Shown here: in pieces, positions 35,210-44,907 of the stretch
Position numbering within the stretch: the first letter of the stretch is position 1
Layout: every line of letters begins with the position of its first letter
Source of the DNA: Saccharothrix longispora
Lineage (GTDB): Bacteria > Actinomycetota > Actinomycetes > Mycobacteriales > Pseudonocardiaceae
Direction: 5' to 3'
Length of the DNA stretch: 64,000 nt
NCBI RefSeq assembly: GCF_030852425.1
Contig: NZ_NSDM01000008.1
Span: 248,001-312,000, forward strand
Translations under genes and position numbers: made by a program
The notes under the pieces: model-generated
What the model was told of the DNA's origin: nothing
Seen by the model: the letters and a program-made list of their open reading frames with translations, nothing else
Databases searched by the model: none

Positions 35210-36179
35210 CGTCGCAGGGGGAGGTTCGCGGACCGCAACCGTGACCTCTCCCTCCGCCGCGCACGTCGGGACCTCGTCGGAGTCGCGCACCCCGGCAGGG
35301 ACGAACGGTCACCACGTCGACGGCGCGCAGGCGATCAACGGCCACGCCGCACCCGCGCCCGCCGGCAGACCGGCGCACCCGGCGTCCGAGTCGCGCACCG
35401 CGGACGACGTGGAAGCCGGGATCATCGCGCTCTGGCACACCTACGGCGAGTCGCGGAAGCAGGGCCTGCGCGACCGGCTGGTGCTGCACTACGCGCCGCT
35501 GGTCAAGTACGTCGCGGGCCGCGTCGGCACCGGTCTGCCCGCGCACGTCGACGTCGCCGACCTCATCCAGTCCGGCATCTTCGGCCTGGTCGACGCGATC
35601 GAGAAGTTCGAGCCCGAGCGCGGCCTGAAGTTCGAGACGTACGCGATGCAGCGCATCCGCGGCGCGATCCTCGACGACCTGCGCTCCCAGGACTGGGTGC
35701 CCCGCTCGGTCCGCAGCCGGGCCCGCGACGTCGAGCGCGCGCTCGAACGCCTCGGCGCCAGCCTCCAGCGCACCCCGACCGACCGCGAGCTCGCCGCCGA
35801 GCTGAAGATCGGCCTGGGCGAGCTGCGCGAGCTGTACGCCCAGCTCCAGCTCACCAGCGTCGTCGCGCTGGACGAGCTGATCGCCGCCGGGCGCAGCACC
35901 GGCGGTCCGGGCTCGTCACTGGCCGAGTCGCTGCCCGACGAGGGCGCGGAGGACCCGATCGCGAGCCTGGTCGACCAGGACAGCCGCCGCCAGCTCGCGG
36001 ACGCCATCGCCCAGCTCGCCGAACGCGACCGGGTCGTGGTCACCCTGTACTACTTCGAGAACCTGACCCTCGCCGAGATCGGCAAGGTCCTCGGGGTCAC
36101 CGAGTCGCGCGTCTGCCAGCTCCACACCCGGGCGGTCCTGCGCCTGCGCACCAAGCTCAACGAGCAGCTCGAAGCCTGA
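35184..36179 (+). CDS. whiG: FliA/WhiG family RNA polymerase sigma factor
   Basis: 331 residues. After a poorly ordered 75-residue N-terminus come sigma regions 2 ([69 protein letters not shown]), 3 and 4 ([35 protein letters not shown]). This fits the FliA-type sigma WhiG that commits aerial hyphae to sporulation. No flagellar genes are nearby. GAAGG before the ATG lies within xerC, so the genes are coupled. The 3' end overlaps the convergent M23 peptidase gene by 130 bp. Confidence 0.95.
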   Translation: MTEPTPAPDVAGGGSRTATVTSPSAAHVGTSSESRTPAGTNGHHVDGAQAINGHAAPAPAGRPAHPASESRTADDVEAGIIALWHTYGESRKQGLRDRLVLHYAPLVKYVAGRVGTGLPAHVDVADLIQSGIFGLVDAIEKFEPERGLKFETYAMQRIRGAILDDLRSQDWVPRSVRSRARDVERALERLGASLQRTPTDRELAAELKIGLGELRELYAQLQLTSVVALDELIAAGRSTGGPGSSLAESLPDEGAEDPIASLVDQDSRRQLADAIAQLAERDRVVVTLYYFENLTLAEIGKVLGVTESRVCQLHTRAVLRLRTKLNEQLEA

Positions 36180-36790
36180 GCGGGCACCACCGCGGTCATC
36201 GCGCGCGCGGCGGCGGCCGCCATCGGCGTGGCCCGGGGTAGCAGGCGCACCCGTCCCGTGAGCACCAGGCGCAGCGGGTCGAGGTAGTCGCGGGTCCGGG
36301 GCGGCATCGTCCTCAGGGCTCCCCAGTGCAGGCAGGCCGGGGTCGGGCAGCCCTCGTGGCCGGGGCGCAGGGTGCCGATCGGATCGCCCCGCCGGACGTC
36401 CTGACCCGTGCGGACCGAGGGGATGACCGGCTCGTAGGTGGTGCGCAGGCCGCCCACGTGGAGCAACGAGACCACGGTGCGGTCGGCCACCGGGCCGCTG
36501 TGCAGCACCACGCCGTCGGCGGCGGCCAGGACCGCGGCGCCCGGTGGGGCGGACAGGTCGACGCCCCGGTGGCCGGCGGCGTACGGGCCCGGTGGGCGCT
36601 CGAAGCGACGGACCACCTCGCGCGGCGGGGCCAGGGGCCAGGCGAAGCGCGGCGCCCGGCTCGCCCCGGCGACCGACGCACCCCACAGCGGCGACCACGA
36701 CGGCGACCACGACGGCGGCGAGGGGAGCAGGGGCAGGGGCGGCGACAGGGTCAGGAGGGCTGTCAAGGCCAGGACCAGCGGCGTTCGCAT
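36050..36790 (-). CDS. M23 family metallopeptidase
   Basis: About 246 residues with a signal peptide ([20 protein letters not shown]) and a LytM-type domain. The first zinc motif G-H-R-G-V-D-L (H-x-x-x-D) is intact. The second motif, H-x-H in active enzymes, reads C-L-H-W-G, keeping the zinc ligand but replacing the general-base His with Cys, as in many short actinobacterial members. The reading frame runs 130 bp into the antisense of whiG, adding about 45 residues beyond the domain; the true end is the stop at 36050, unusual for convergent genes. Likely a secreted cell-wall hydrolase or its regulator. Confidence 0.8.
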   Translation of the reverse strand: MRTPLVLALTALLTLSPPLPLLPSPPSWSPSWSPLWGASVAGASRAPRFAWPLAPPREVVRRFERPPGPYAAGHRGVDLSAPPGAAVLAAADGVVLHSGPVADRTVVSLLHVGGLRTTYEPVIPSVRTGQDVRRGDPIGTLRPGHEGCPTPACLHWGALRTMPPRTRDYLDPLRLVLTGRVRLLPRATPMAAAAARAMTAVVPAQASSCSLSLVRRRRTARVWSWQTRDSVTPRTLPISARVRFSK

Positions 36791-36852
36791 CGTGGGAGTC
36801 ACGGGTCCACGGTCCTGGGCCGCGGTGCGGTTCACCAGTGGCTTCACGCCGG

Positions 36853-36881
36853 CTGTGGACAACTCGGCGGCCTGTGGACAA
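36853..36881 (-). promoter_or_regulatory. pair of perfect DnaA boxes, copy 2
   Basis: TGTGGACAA at 36854-36862 and 36873-36881 (TTGTCCACA on the minus strand), 19 bp apart. Read on the minus strand, the 29-bp element is identical to that at 31022-31050 but for one spacer base. It lies between the M23 peptidase start and the rpsB promoter, about 40-65 bp upstream of the -10 element TACACT. Confidence 0.8.
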
Positions 36882-36919
36882 CTCCCGGGGGCGGTTCGGT
36901 GTTCCGGAGCCGATCGGCG

Positions 36920-36925
36920 TACACT
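36920..36925 (+). promoter_or_regulatory. -10 element of rpsB
   Basis: TACACT, with TTCGGT 19 bp upstream (36895-36900) as a weak -35. Transcription would start near 36932. Confidence 0.5.
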
Positions 36926-37170
36926 CGTGCCGCGGCCCGTGTGAGCGCGGGACGACTTCGCGTGCCAATGCAGATCCGACCCGCTTCCGTGGTCGAGTCA
37001 CGCAGTCCGGCGGTCCCGAGGTGTGGCGAGCAAGCATGCGACACCCCTCCGGTTCGGGCGGCGGCAAGGGCACCAGGGCGGCGGTCCACCCCGGTCCGCC
37101 GCGAGGAACCGGAACCGCGTGCCGGCCTGAACGAGCCGGTGCGCCCGAACGAAGAGGTGCGAACCCGGCC

Positions 37171-38037
<867 letters not shown>

Positions 38038-38046
38038 TCCGCCGCA

Positions 38047-38079
38047 CGCCGCGCCCACCTCGACAGGGTGGGCGCGGCG
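38047..38079 (+). terminator. hairpin between rpsB and tsf
   Basis: Perfect 13-bp stem (38047-38059 with 38067-38079), 7-nt loop, ten bases after the rpsB stop. It probably reduces readthrough into tsf, adjusting the S2 to EF-Ts ratio. Confidence 0.75.
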
Positions 38080-38126
38080 CGCGCACAGACACCCGCGCGA
38101 TACGCAGAAGGAACGGATTCAGCACG

Positions 38127-38942
38127 ATGGCGAACTACACCGCCGCTGACGTGAAGCGCCTCCGCGAGCTCACCGCCGCAGGCATGATGGACTGCAAGAA
38201 GGCGCTGGAGGAGGCCGACGGCGACTTCGACAAGGCGGTCGAGATCCTCCGCATCAAGGGTGCGAAGGACGTCGGCAAGCGCGCCGAGCGCACGACCTCC
38301 AACGGCCTGGTCATGGCCCAGGACGGCGTGATGGTCGAGCTGCGCTGCGAGACCGACTTCGTCGCCAAGAACGCCGACTTCCAGGAGCTGGCCTCCCGGA
38401 TCGTCGCCGTCGCCAAGGCCACCCGCCCGGCGGACGTCGAGGCCCTCAAGGCCGGCGACCTGGACGGCAAGGCCGTCGACGCGGTCGTGCAGGAGTTCTC
38501 CGCCAAGATCGGCGAGAAGCTGGAGCTGGCCAAGGTCGCCGTCTTCGACGGCACCGTGACCACCTACCTGCACCGCCGTGCCGCCGACCTGCCGCCCGCC
38601 GTGGGCGTCGTCGTCGAGTACACCGGTGACAACGAGGAGGCCGCCCGCGGCGCCGCGATGCAGATCGCCGCGATGCGTCCGCGCTTCCTCACCCGTGACG
38701 AGGTCCCGGCGGACGTGGTGGCCAACGAGCGCCGCATCGCCGAGGAGACCGCTCGCGAGGAGGGCAAGCCGGAGGCGGCGCTGCCCAAGATCGTCGAGGG
38801 TCGCGTGAACGGCTTCTTCAAGGACGTCGTGCTCCTGGAGCAGTCGTCGGTGACGGAGTCGAAGAAGACCGTCAAGGCCGTGCTGGACGAGGCCGGGGTC
38901 ACCGTGACCCGGTTCGCCCGCTTCGAGGTCGGCCAGGCCTGA
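38127..38942 (+). CDS. tsf: elongation factor Ts
   Basis: 271 residues; nucleotide exchange factor for EF-Tu. The N-terminal UBA-like domain [21 protein letters not shown] and the core motif [12 protein letters not shown] are diagnostic, and the protein closes with [15 protein letters not shown] precedes the ATG. It is followed by another hairpin before pyrH. Confidence 0.98.
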   Translation: MANYTAADVKRLRELTAAGMMDCKKALEEADGDFDKAVEILRIKGAKDVGKRAERTTSNGLVMAQDGVMVELRCETDFVAKNADFQELASRIVAVAKATRPADVEALKAGDLDGKAVDAVVQEFSAKIGEKLELAKVAVFDGTVTTYLHRRAADLPPAVGVVVEYTGDNEEAARGAAMQIAAMRPRFLTRDEVPADVVANERRIAEETAREEGKPEAALPKIVEGRVNGFFKDVVLLEQSSVTESKKTVKAVLDEAGVTVTRFARFEVGQA

Positions 38943-38950
38943 TCCACGTG

Positions 38951-38987
38951 AGGGCGGGGTTGCGCGCAGGTGTCGCGACCCCGCCCT
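38951..38987 (+). terminator. hairpin between tsf and pyrH
   Basis: 10-bp stem AGGGCGGGGT/ACCCCGCCCT (38951-38960 with 38978-38987), eight bases after the tsf stop; the 17-nt loop can pair further. Confidence 0.7.
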
Positions 38988-39009
38988 TGCCGTGTCCAGA
39001 GGAGGACCC

Positions 39010-39801
39010 GTGAGCCCAGAGGCAGAGAACGCAGAGGTGGACGGCCCGGGAGCCCGCGAGGAGGAGCCGGCTGCCGGCTACCGCCGCGTGATGCTCAAGC
39101 TGGGCGGCGAGATGTTCGGCGGCGGCGGCGTCGGCGTCGACCCGGACGTCGTGCAGACGGTGTCCCGCCAGATCGCCGCGGTCGTCCGGACGGGGGTCCA
39201 GGTCGCCGTCGTCATCGGCGGCGGCAACTTCTTCCGCGGCGCGGAGCTCCAGCAGCGCGGCATGGACCGCAGCCGCGCCGACTACATGGGCATGCTCGGC
39301 ACGGTGATGAACTGCCTCGCCCTCCAGGACTTCCTGGAGCGCGAGCACGGCATCGACACGCGCGTGCAGACCTCCATCACGATGGGCCAGGTCGCCGAGT
39401 CCTACATCCCCCGCCGGGCGATGAGGCACCTCGACAAGGGGCGCGTGGTGATCTTCGGCGGCGGCGCGGGCATGCCGTACTTCTCCACCGACACCACCGC
39501 CGCCCAGCGCGCGCTGGAGATCGGCTGCGAGATCGTCCTGATGGCGAAGGCCGTGGACGGCATCTACACCGCCGACCCGAAGATCGACCCGGATGCGCTG
39601 ATGTTCGACAACATCACCCACCGGGAGGTGCTCGAACGCGGCCTGAACGTCGCGGACGCCACCGCGTTCAGCCTGTGCATGGACAACAACATGCCGATCA
39701 TGGTGTTCAACCTCCTCACCGAGGGGAACATCGCGCGTGCCGTTCGTGGTGAGAAGATCGGGACGCTGGTGAGCACCCCCGGTGGTCGCCCGTCCTTCTA
39801 G
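39010..39801 (+). CDS. pyrH: UMP kinase
   Basis: 263 residues of the amino-acid-kinase fold: [15 protein letters not shown] start of the fold, [64 protein letters not shown]. It makes UDP from UMP and is typically allosterically controlled by GTP and UTP. The GTG at 39010 has AGAGGAGG upstream; it adds a short acidic N-terminus. Confidence 0.97.
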   Translation: MSPEAENAEVDGPGAREEEPAAGYRRVMLKLGGEMFGGGGVGVDPDVVQTVSRQIAAVVRTGVQVAVVIGGGNFFRGAELQQRGMDRSRADYMGMLGTVMNCLALQDFLEREHGIDTRVQTSITMGQVAESYIPRRAMRHLDKGRVVIFGGGAGMPYFSTDTTAAQRALEIGCEIVLMAKAVDGIYTADPKIDPDALMFDNITHREVLERGLNVADATAFSLCMDNNMPIMVFNLLTEGNIARAVRGEKIGTLVSTPGGRPSF

Positions 39802-39846
39802 ACCTGCTGGGATTCGAGCCGAACAGCGCACACAAGGGAGTCAGCC

Positions 39847-40404
39847 GTGATCGACGAGACCCTCCTCGACGCCGAGGAGAAGATGGAAAAAGCGGTGTCC
39901 GTGGCGAAGGAGGACCTCGCCTCGGTCCGCACCGGCCGCGCCAACCCCTCGATGTTCTCCCGCATCGTCGTCGAGTACTACGGTTCGCCCACGCCCCTGA
40001 ACCAGCTGGCCAGCGTCGCCATCCCGGAGGCGCGCATGGCGGTCATCAAGCCCTACGACACGACGCAGCTCAACGCGGTCGAGAAGGCCATCCGCGACTC
40101 CGACCTGGGCGTCAACCCCAGCAACGACGGCTCGATCATCCGCGTGGTGATCCCGCAGCTGTCCGAGGAGCGCCGCCGCGAGATGGTCAAGGTCGCCAAG
40201 GGCAAGGGCGAGGACGCCAAGGTGTCCATCCGCAACATCCGCCGCAAGGCCAAGGAAGAGCTGGACCGCCTGGTCAAGGACGGCGAGGTCGGCGAGGACG
40301 ACGGCTCCCGCGCCGAGAAGGAGCTGGAGAACGTCACCCACCGGTACGTGACCCAGGTCGAGGAGCTGGTCAAGCACAAGGAAGCCGAGCTGCTCGAGGT
40401 CTAG
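39847..40404 (+). CDS. frr: ribosome recycling factor
   Basis: 185 residues; splits post-termination ribosomes with [54 protein letters not shown] and [16 protein letters not shown] are typical, ending in the long C-terminal helix. GTG start. It follows pyrH by 45 bp. Confidence 0.98.
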   Translation: MIDETLLDAEEKMEKAVSVAKEDLASVRTGRANPSMFSRIVVEYYGSPTPLNQLASVAIPEARMAVIKPYDTTQLNAVEKAIRDSDLGVNPSNDGSIIRVVIPQLSEERRREMVKVAKGKGEDAKVSIRNIRRKAKEELDRLVKDGEVGEDDGSRAEKELENVTHRYVTQVEELVKHKEAELLEV

Positions 40405-40488
40405 GTGGGTCGTGTCGGGTTCGCCCGGTCGGGTCGACGACCGGGGGTGTGGCTTGGCCGGTCGACGGCCGTGACAGGAGCGCAACAG

Positions 40489-41376
40489 GTGTCAGGCGGC
40501 GGTGAACAGGGCGCACCGGGACAGGGCGCACCGGAGCGGGACGCGCCGGTCGGGGGCACGTCCCCGTCCCGCGCGGGCCGCAACCTGCCCGCCGCCATCG
40601 GCGTGGGCGTCGGGCTGGGCGCGGTCATCCTGGTGGCGCTCTTCACCGTGCGGCAGCTGTTCGTGGTCGTCGTGGCGGTGGCCGTCGCCGTGTCGGTGTA
40701 CGAGCTGGCCGGCGCCCTCAGGCGCGGCGCGGGCATCCAGGTCGCCCTGGTGCCCGTGCTGCTCGGCTCGCAGGCCGTCGTCTGGCTGGCCTGGCCGTTC
40801 GAGCGCGGCGGCGTCCTCAGCGCGTTCGTCGTGACGATGCTGGTCTGCCTGCTGTGGCGGCTCAAGGACGGCGCCGACGGCTACCTGCGCGACGTCACCG
40901 CGTCGATCTTCACGGTGGCGTACGTGGCGGTGTTCGCGGCGTTCGCGGTGATGCTGGTGGTGCCCGAGGACGGCGTGTTCCGCGTCCTGGCGTTCCTGAT
41001 CGGCGTCGTGCTGTCCGACACCGGCGGCTACGTGGCGGGCGTGCTCCTGGGCAGGCACCCGATGGCGCCCGCCATCAGCCCGAAGAAGTCCTGGGAGGGC
41101 TTCGGCGGCTCGCTGCTGGCGGGCACGGTCGGCGGTGTGCTCACCGTCGGGGTGATGCTCGACGGTCAGTGGTGGCAGGGCGTCCTGTTCGGCGCCGCGC
41201 TGGTCGTCACGGCCACCGCGGGCGACCTGGTCGAGTCGCTGATCAAGCGCGACCTGGGCATCAAGGACATGGGCACGCTGCTGCCCGGTCACGGCGGCCT
41301 GATGGACCGGATGGACTCGCTGCTGCCGTCGGCCGTGGTGTCCTGGCTGCTGCTGCACACGTTCGTGCCGTCCTAG
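40489..41376 (+). CDS. cdsA: phosphatidate cytidylyltransferase
   Basis: 295 residues, about eight membrane spans after a 35-residue Gly/Pro-rich cytoplasmic tail. Converts phosphatidate and CTP to CDP-diacylglycerol. The signature near the end is present: S-x-x-K-R-D-x-x-x-K-D-x-G (LIKRDLGIKDMGTLLPGHGGLMDRMDS), with SDTGGYVAG and SPKKSWEGF earlier. The GTG at 40489 is chosen because AGGAG is eight bases upstream, rather than a GTG at 40405 right after frr. The stop lies in a 16-bp palindrome. Confidence 0.95.
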   Translation: MSGGGEQGAPGQGAPERDAPVGGTSPSRAGRNLPAAIGVGVGLGAVILVALFTVRQLFVVVVAVAVAVSVYELAGALRRGAGIQVALVPVLLGSQAVVWLAWPFERGGVLSAFVVTMLVCLLWRLKDGADGYLRDVTASIFTVAYVAVFAAFAVMLVVPEDGVFRVLAFLIGVVLSDTGGYVAGVLLGRHPMAPAISPKKSWEGFGGSLLAGTVGGVLTVGVMLDGQWWQGVLFGAALVVTATAGDLVESLIKRDLGIKDMGTLLPGHGGLMDRMDSLLPSAVVSWLLLHTFVPS

Positions 41377-41382
41377 GACGGC
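41367..41382. terminator. palindrome at the cdsA stop codon
   Basis: GCCGTCCT/AGGACGGC, a perfect 16-bp palindrome that contains the cdsA TAG, in the 10-bp gap before the convergent VOC gene ends. It could terminate both. Confidence 0.55.
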
Positions 41383-41386
41383 CGCC

Positions 41387-42202
41387 TCACTCGTCGTACG
41401 GGTCGTCGATCGCCGAGCCGACCTCGTCGTCGGCCAGCGGCGACCTGCGCGACGGGTCGATCACCGAGAACACCGAGCCCACGTGGTCGGCGACCACGGT
41501 GATCCGGCCGAACGGCGTGTCGTACGGCTCCACGGTGATCTGCCCGCCCAGCTCCAGGACGCGGGACGCGGCGGAGTCGGCGCCGATCTCGGGCGCTGCC
41601 GTGAAGTACACCATCCAGTGCGGCGGGGTGTCCGGCGCGAACGCGCCACCCATCCGCTGCCGCCCCAGGACGGTCTCGCCCTCGATCGCCCACAGCGTGT
41701 AGTCCACCGCCTGACCATCACCGATCTGGGTGATCTCGTAGCCGCACAGCTCGTGGAAGAACGCGTCCGCGGCCCGCACGTCGCGCGTGTTCAGCTCGGC
41801 CCACGCGTACGCGCCGTGGCCGTTGGTGCCGAACAGCCAGTCCGGCGGCACGTGCCGGAAGCCGATCGCCGCGCCGGACGGGTCGACGACCACGGTGGAC
41901 ACCTCGGTCGGTTCGCCGAGGACGGCGCCGCCCAGGGCGTGCGCCCGCTCGGCGGTGGCGCGGGCGTGCGGGGTGCGCAGGTACAGCGTCCACGCGCTCG
42001 GCTGGGACGCGGGGACCAGCTCGGCGACCGGCAGCCCGTCCACGACGGCGACCGTGCGGCCCGCGCTGTCGGCGTAGTACCAGCCGAACAGGCCCGTGTA
42101 GAAGTCGATGCTCGCCTGGAGGTCGGTGGTGGCGAGGTCCACCCAGCACGGCGCGCCGTGGTGCAATTCGGCCAAAGCGGGTGAATTCGGGACGATCGAC
42201 AC
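41387..42202 (-). CDS. VOC family protein (two glyoxalase-fold domains)
   Basis: 271 residues with two vicinal-oxygen-chelate domains, about 12-125 (GAPCWVDLATTDLQASIDFYTGLFGWYY) and 135-255 (YAWAELNTRDVRAADAFFHELCGYEI, then GSVFSVIDP). Such proteins include the 27-kDa antigen-like group of actinobacteria; whether metal is bound is unclear. GTG start with AGGAGGT five bases upstream. It is divergent from the methyltransferase gene. Confidence 0.9.
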   Translation of the reverse strand: MSIVPNSPALAELHHGAPCWVDLATTDLQASIDFYTGLFGWYYADSAGRTVAVVDGLPVAELVPASQPSAWTLYLRTPHARATAERAHALGGAVLGEPTEVSTVVVDPSGAAIGFRHVPPDWLFGTNGHGAYAWAELNTRDVRAADAFFHELCGYEITQIGDGQAVDYTLWAIEGETVLGRQRMGGAFAPDTPPHWMVYFTAAPEIGADSAASRVLELGGQITVEPYDTPFGRITVVADHVGSVFSVIDPSRRSPLADDEVGSAIDDPYDE

Positions 42203-42257
42203 CGCTTACCTCCTGCTCACCGGTGTCCGGATCACGCTACGGCTCTAGAGTCGTCCC

Positions 42258-43004
42258 GTGAAGGGACTAGTCCGCGCCGCCCTGGCCGCCGTCCGCCCGG
42301 CCGACGTGCTGCCGAGCCCCAACATCTGGCACTGGCCGGAGGTCTACGAGGTCGAGAACCGCGCGCAGGACGTGGACGGCGCCCTCTGGGCGGCGCTGCG
42401 CGAGGAGTGCGACTGGGCGGGCCGGGACGTCGTCGACGTGGGCTGCGGCGACGGCTTCCACCTGCCGGTGTTCGCCCGCGACGCCGCGTCGGTGGTCGGC
42501 GTCGAACCGCACCCGCCGCTGGTGCGCCGCGCCCGCGCGCGGGTCGCCGACGTGCCGGGCGCGTCCGTGCTGCCCGGCCCGGCCCAGCGGCTGCCGCTGC
42601 GCGACGCGACCGCGGACCTGGTGCACGCGCGCACCGCGTACTTCTTCGGCCCCGGCTGCGAGCCGGGCATCCGGGAGGCCGACCGGGTGCTGCGGCCGGG
42701 TGGCGCGCTCGCGGTCGTGGACCTCGACGGCCTGACCCCGCCCTACGGGCCGTGGCTGTGCGCCGACGAACCCCGCTACGACCCCGTCGAGGTGGAGCGG
42801 TTCTTCGCCGAGCAGGGCTTCTCGCTGCGCCGGGTGCGCGCGCTGTGGCGGTTCGAGCGGCGCGAGGACCTGGAGGCGGTGCTGCGGATCGAGTTCTCCG
42901 CCGCCGTCGCCGAACGCGCCCTCTCCGAGACGCCCGGCCTGTCGTTCGAGGTCGGCTACCGGCTGCACGTGCGGCGCAAGCCCACCGGTCTCGTGCTGCC
43001 CTGA
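42258..43004 (+). CDS. class I SAM-dependent methyltransferase
   Basis: 248 residues. Motif I VVDVGCGDGFHLPVF (about 54-68), VVGVEPHP acidic loop, motif post-I, ADLVHARTAYFFGPGCEPGI and LRPGGALAVVDLDGL are those of a UbiE/type-11 small-molecule methyltransferase. The substrate is unknown. TAGAGT (42246-42251) lies six bases before the GTG, so the mRNA is likely leaderless. Confidence 0.88.
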   Translation: MKGLVRAALAAVRPADVLPSPNIWHWPEVYEVENRAQDVDGALWAALREECDWAGRDVVDVGCGDGFHLPVFARDAASVVGVEPHPPLVRRARARVADVPGASVLPGPAQRLPLRDATADLVHARTAYFFGPGCEPGIREADRVLRPGGALAVVDLDGLTPPYGPWLCADEPRYDPVEVERFFAEQGFSLRRVRALWRFERREDLEAVLRIEFSAAVAERALSETPGLSFEVGYRLHVRRKPTGLVLP

Positions 43005-43028
43005 GCACGTTCACCTAGGATCGACGGC

Positions 43029-44012
43029 GTGGAGAACAGGAACGCGGGCAGGTTCGGTCGGCAGGTCGGCGTCATCGGTCTGGGCTGCTGGCAGCTCGGC
43101 GCGGACTGGGGGCAGGTCGAGGAGTCCGACGCGCTCGCGGTGCTGCACGCCGCCGCGGACACCGGGGTGACCTTCTTCGACACCGCCGACGTCTACGGCG
43201 ACGGCCGCAGCGAGACCCTGGTCGGCAAGTTCCTGCGCGAGCGCGGTGACGCGGGCATCACCGTGGCCACCAAGATGGGCCGCCGCGTCGAGCAGGTGCC
43301 GGGGAACTACTCCCGCGAGAACTTCCTGGCCTGGAACGACCGGTCCCGCGCGAACCTCGGCGTGGACACCCTGGACCTCGTGCAGCTGCACTGCCCGCCG
43401 ACGCCGGTGTACTCCACCGACGAGGTGTTCGACACCCTCGACGAGATGGTCGAGGCCAAGCGGATCGCCGCCTACGGCGTGAGCGTGGAGACGGTCGAGG
43501 AGGCGCTGACCGCGATCGCCCGGCCGGGCGTCGCGAGCGTCCAGATCATCCTCAACGCGCTGCGCCTCAAGCCGCTGGAGCGGGTGCTCCCGGCGGCGGC
43601 CGAGGCGGGCGCGGCGGTCATCGCCCGCGTGCCGCTCGCCTCCGGCCTGCTCTCCGGCAAGTACACGCGGTCGACCACGTTCGGCGAGGACGACCACCGC
43701 AACTACAACCGCAACGGCGACGCGTTCGACGTCGGCGAGACGTTCTCCGGGGTGCCGTTCGAGGTCGGCCTGGAGGCGGTGGAGCGGCTGCGGCCCCTCG
43801 TGCCCGCCGGGGCGACCCTCGCGCAGTTCGCGCTGCGGTGGATCGTCGACCAGCCCGGGGTGACCGTGGTGATCCCGGGGGCCCGCAACGCCGGGCAGGC
43901 CCGCGCCAACTCGGCCGCCGCGGACCTCCCGCCGCTGTCGCCGTCGGCCCGGGACGAGGTGCGCGCCGTGTACGACTCGCTCATCCGCCCGCTGGTGCAC
44001 GACCGCTGGTAG
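43029..44012 (+). CDS. aldo/keto reductase
   Basis: 327 residues; NADPH-dependent oxidoreductase barrel. The catalytic tetrad can be placed: Asp and Tyr in FFDTADVYGDGRSE, Lys in ATKMGRRVEQ, His in VQLHCPP. GVSVETVEEAL and VVIPGARNAGQARAN bind the cofactor. TAGGAT (43016-43021) lies seven bases before the GTG. Substrate unknown. Confidence 0.92.
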   Translation: MENRNAGRFGRQVGVIGLGCWQLGADWGQVEESDALAVLHAAADTGVTFFDTADVYGDGRSETLVGKFLRERGDAGITVATKMGRRVEQVPGNYSRENFLAWNDRSRANLGVDTLDLVQLHCPPTPVYSTDEVFDTLDEMVEAKRIAAYGVSVETVEEALTAIARPGVASVQIILNALRLKPLERVLPAAAEAGAAVIARVPLASGLLSGKYTRSTTFGEDDHRNYNRNGDAFDVGETFSGVPFEVGLEAVERLRPLVPAGATLAQFALRWIVDQPGVTVVIPGARNAGQARANSAAADLPPLSPSARDEVRAVYDSLIRPLVHDRW

Positions 44013-44017
44013 CGGTC
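44001..44017. terminator. short hairpin at the convergent ends of the reductase and padR genes
   Basis: GACCGCT-GGT-AGCGGTC, 7-bp stem with a 3-nt loop, spanning the reductase stop (44010-44012) and touching the padR stop. Confidence 0.55.
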
Positions 44018-44687
44018 ACCCCTCGTCCGCGTCGTCCTCCTCGACGTCGAGCTCGCCCAGGATCGCGTAGAGCCTGCGGCGAGCCTCGTTGAGGACCTCG
44101 ACGGCGCGGTTCTGCTGCTCCCGCGTGCCCGCGTGGGCCATCTGCTGCATCGCCGCGCCGAGGTGCCGCGACGCCGTGCGCAGCTTCGCCGCGTTCAGGT
44201 CCAGCTCGTCGTTGACCTGCTGCCACGGCGGCGCGCCCTCCAGCTTCGCGGCCTCCGCCTGCCCGGACCCGGTCAGCGTGAACAGCTTCTTGCCGCCCGC
44301 CTCCTCGGTGGAGGCGACCAGGCCCTCGTCGGCCAGCAGTTGCAGGGTCGGGTAGACCGACCCGGGGCTGGGCCGCCAGAGGCCGTCCGTGCGGCGGCCG
44401 ATCTCCTGGATCATCTCGTAGCCGTGCATCGGCCGTTCGGCGAGCAGGGCGAGCACGGCGGCGCGCACGTTGCCCTTCCGCTGCCTGCCCCCGCGCCCGC
44501 GCCCCCGGCCGTGGCCGAAGAAGCCCGGCGGTTCGGGCGGCCCCAGCGGTCCGGGTGGTGCCGGCGGACCGGGGTGGAACGGCCCGAAGCCGCCCCCGGG
44601 CCCGCCGCCGCGCGGGTCGCCGAACCCGTGGTCGCGCTGGTGCAGGTATCCGTGCCGGTGTCCGTGGTGTTCGTGGTGGAAACGCAT
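44016..44687 (-). CDS. PadR family regulator with His-rich N-terminus
   Basis: 223 residues. The PadR winged helix is at about 70-150 (AAVLALLAERPMHGYEMIQEI, LWRPSPGSVYPTLQLLADEGLV), followed by a C-terminal dimerising helix. Before it lies a 70-residue extension that starts with eight histidines in the first 20 residues, then a Gly/Pro/Phe-rich linker. Such a leader could bind Ni, Zn or Cu. ATG 44687 has GAGGAG seven bases upstream. Palindromes lie in its promoter, so it probably represses itself. Confidence 0.88.
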   Translation of the reverse strand: MRFHHEHHGHRHGYLHQRDHGFGDPRGGGPGGGFGPFHPGPPAPPGPLGPPEPPGFFGHGRGRGRGGRQRKGNVRAAVLALLAERPMHGYEMIQEIGRRTDGLWRPSPGSVYPTLQLLADEGLVASTEEAGGKKLFTLTGSGQAEAAKLEGAPPWQQVNDELDLNAAKLRTASRHLGAAMQQMAHAGTREQQNRAVEVLNEARRRLYAILGELDVEEDDADEG

Positions 44688-44720
44688 CGTCCCGCTCCTC
44701 GTCGTGAAGTGCCCGTTGCC

Positions 44721-44787
44721 GGTACCGGCTGTCGGTACCGACCGGTTGTGACATATTAACGATATATCGGAACGTATCGCGATGCAA
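44721..44787 (-). promoter_or_regulatory. padR promoter with palindromes
   Basis: On the minus strand TTGCAT (44787-44782) and TATCGT (44764-44759) are 17 bp apart. The AT-rich palindrome CGATATATCG (44760-44769) overlaps the -10. Further downstream in the leader, GGTACCG-N5-CGGTACC (44721-44739) is a second perfect inverted repeat. Both are candidate operators for PadR or a metal sensor. Confidence 0.5.
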
Positions 44788-44907
44788 CGGCGATCGCTCG
44801 CTTGACGCTGTGTCACCGCTCACCGCACCGCCGATCGCGCAGCGTGTTCGGTCACACGGTGCGCGTGGTCGGGGGCAGCGGCGCGGGCGTGGGACACTGG
44901 AGGTGCC

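Larger units (their letters stand above)
36791..37170. other. 380-bp control region and long leader of rpsB
   Basis: This gap between the M23 peptidase start and rpsB holds no gene. It contains the second pair of DnaA boxes (36853-36881), a -10 like TACACT (36920-36925), and about 239 nt of presumed untranslated leader up to the rpsB ATG. The leader can fold into several GC hairpins but matches no riboswitch I know; S2 autoregulation is possible. Confidence 0.5.

Noticed and set aside
39802-39846. GATTCGAGCC before frr, resembling a tRNA T-arm
   Set aside because: The 45-bp gap is too short and no acceptor or anticodon stem can be drawn.
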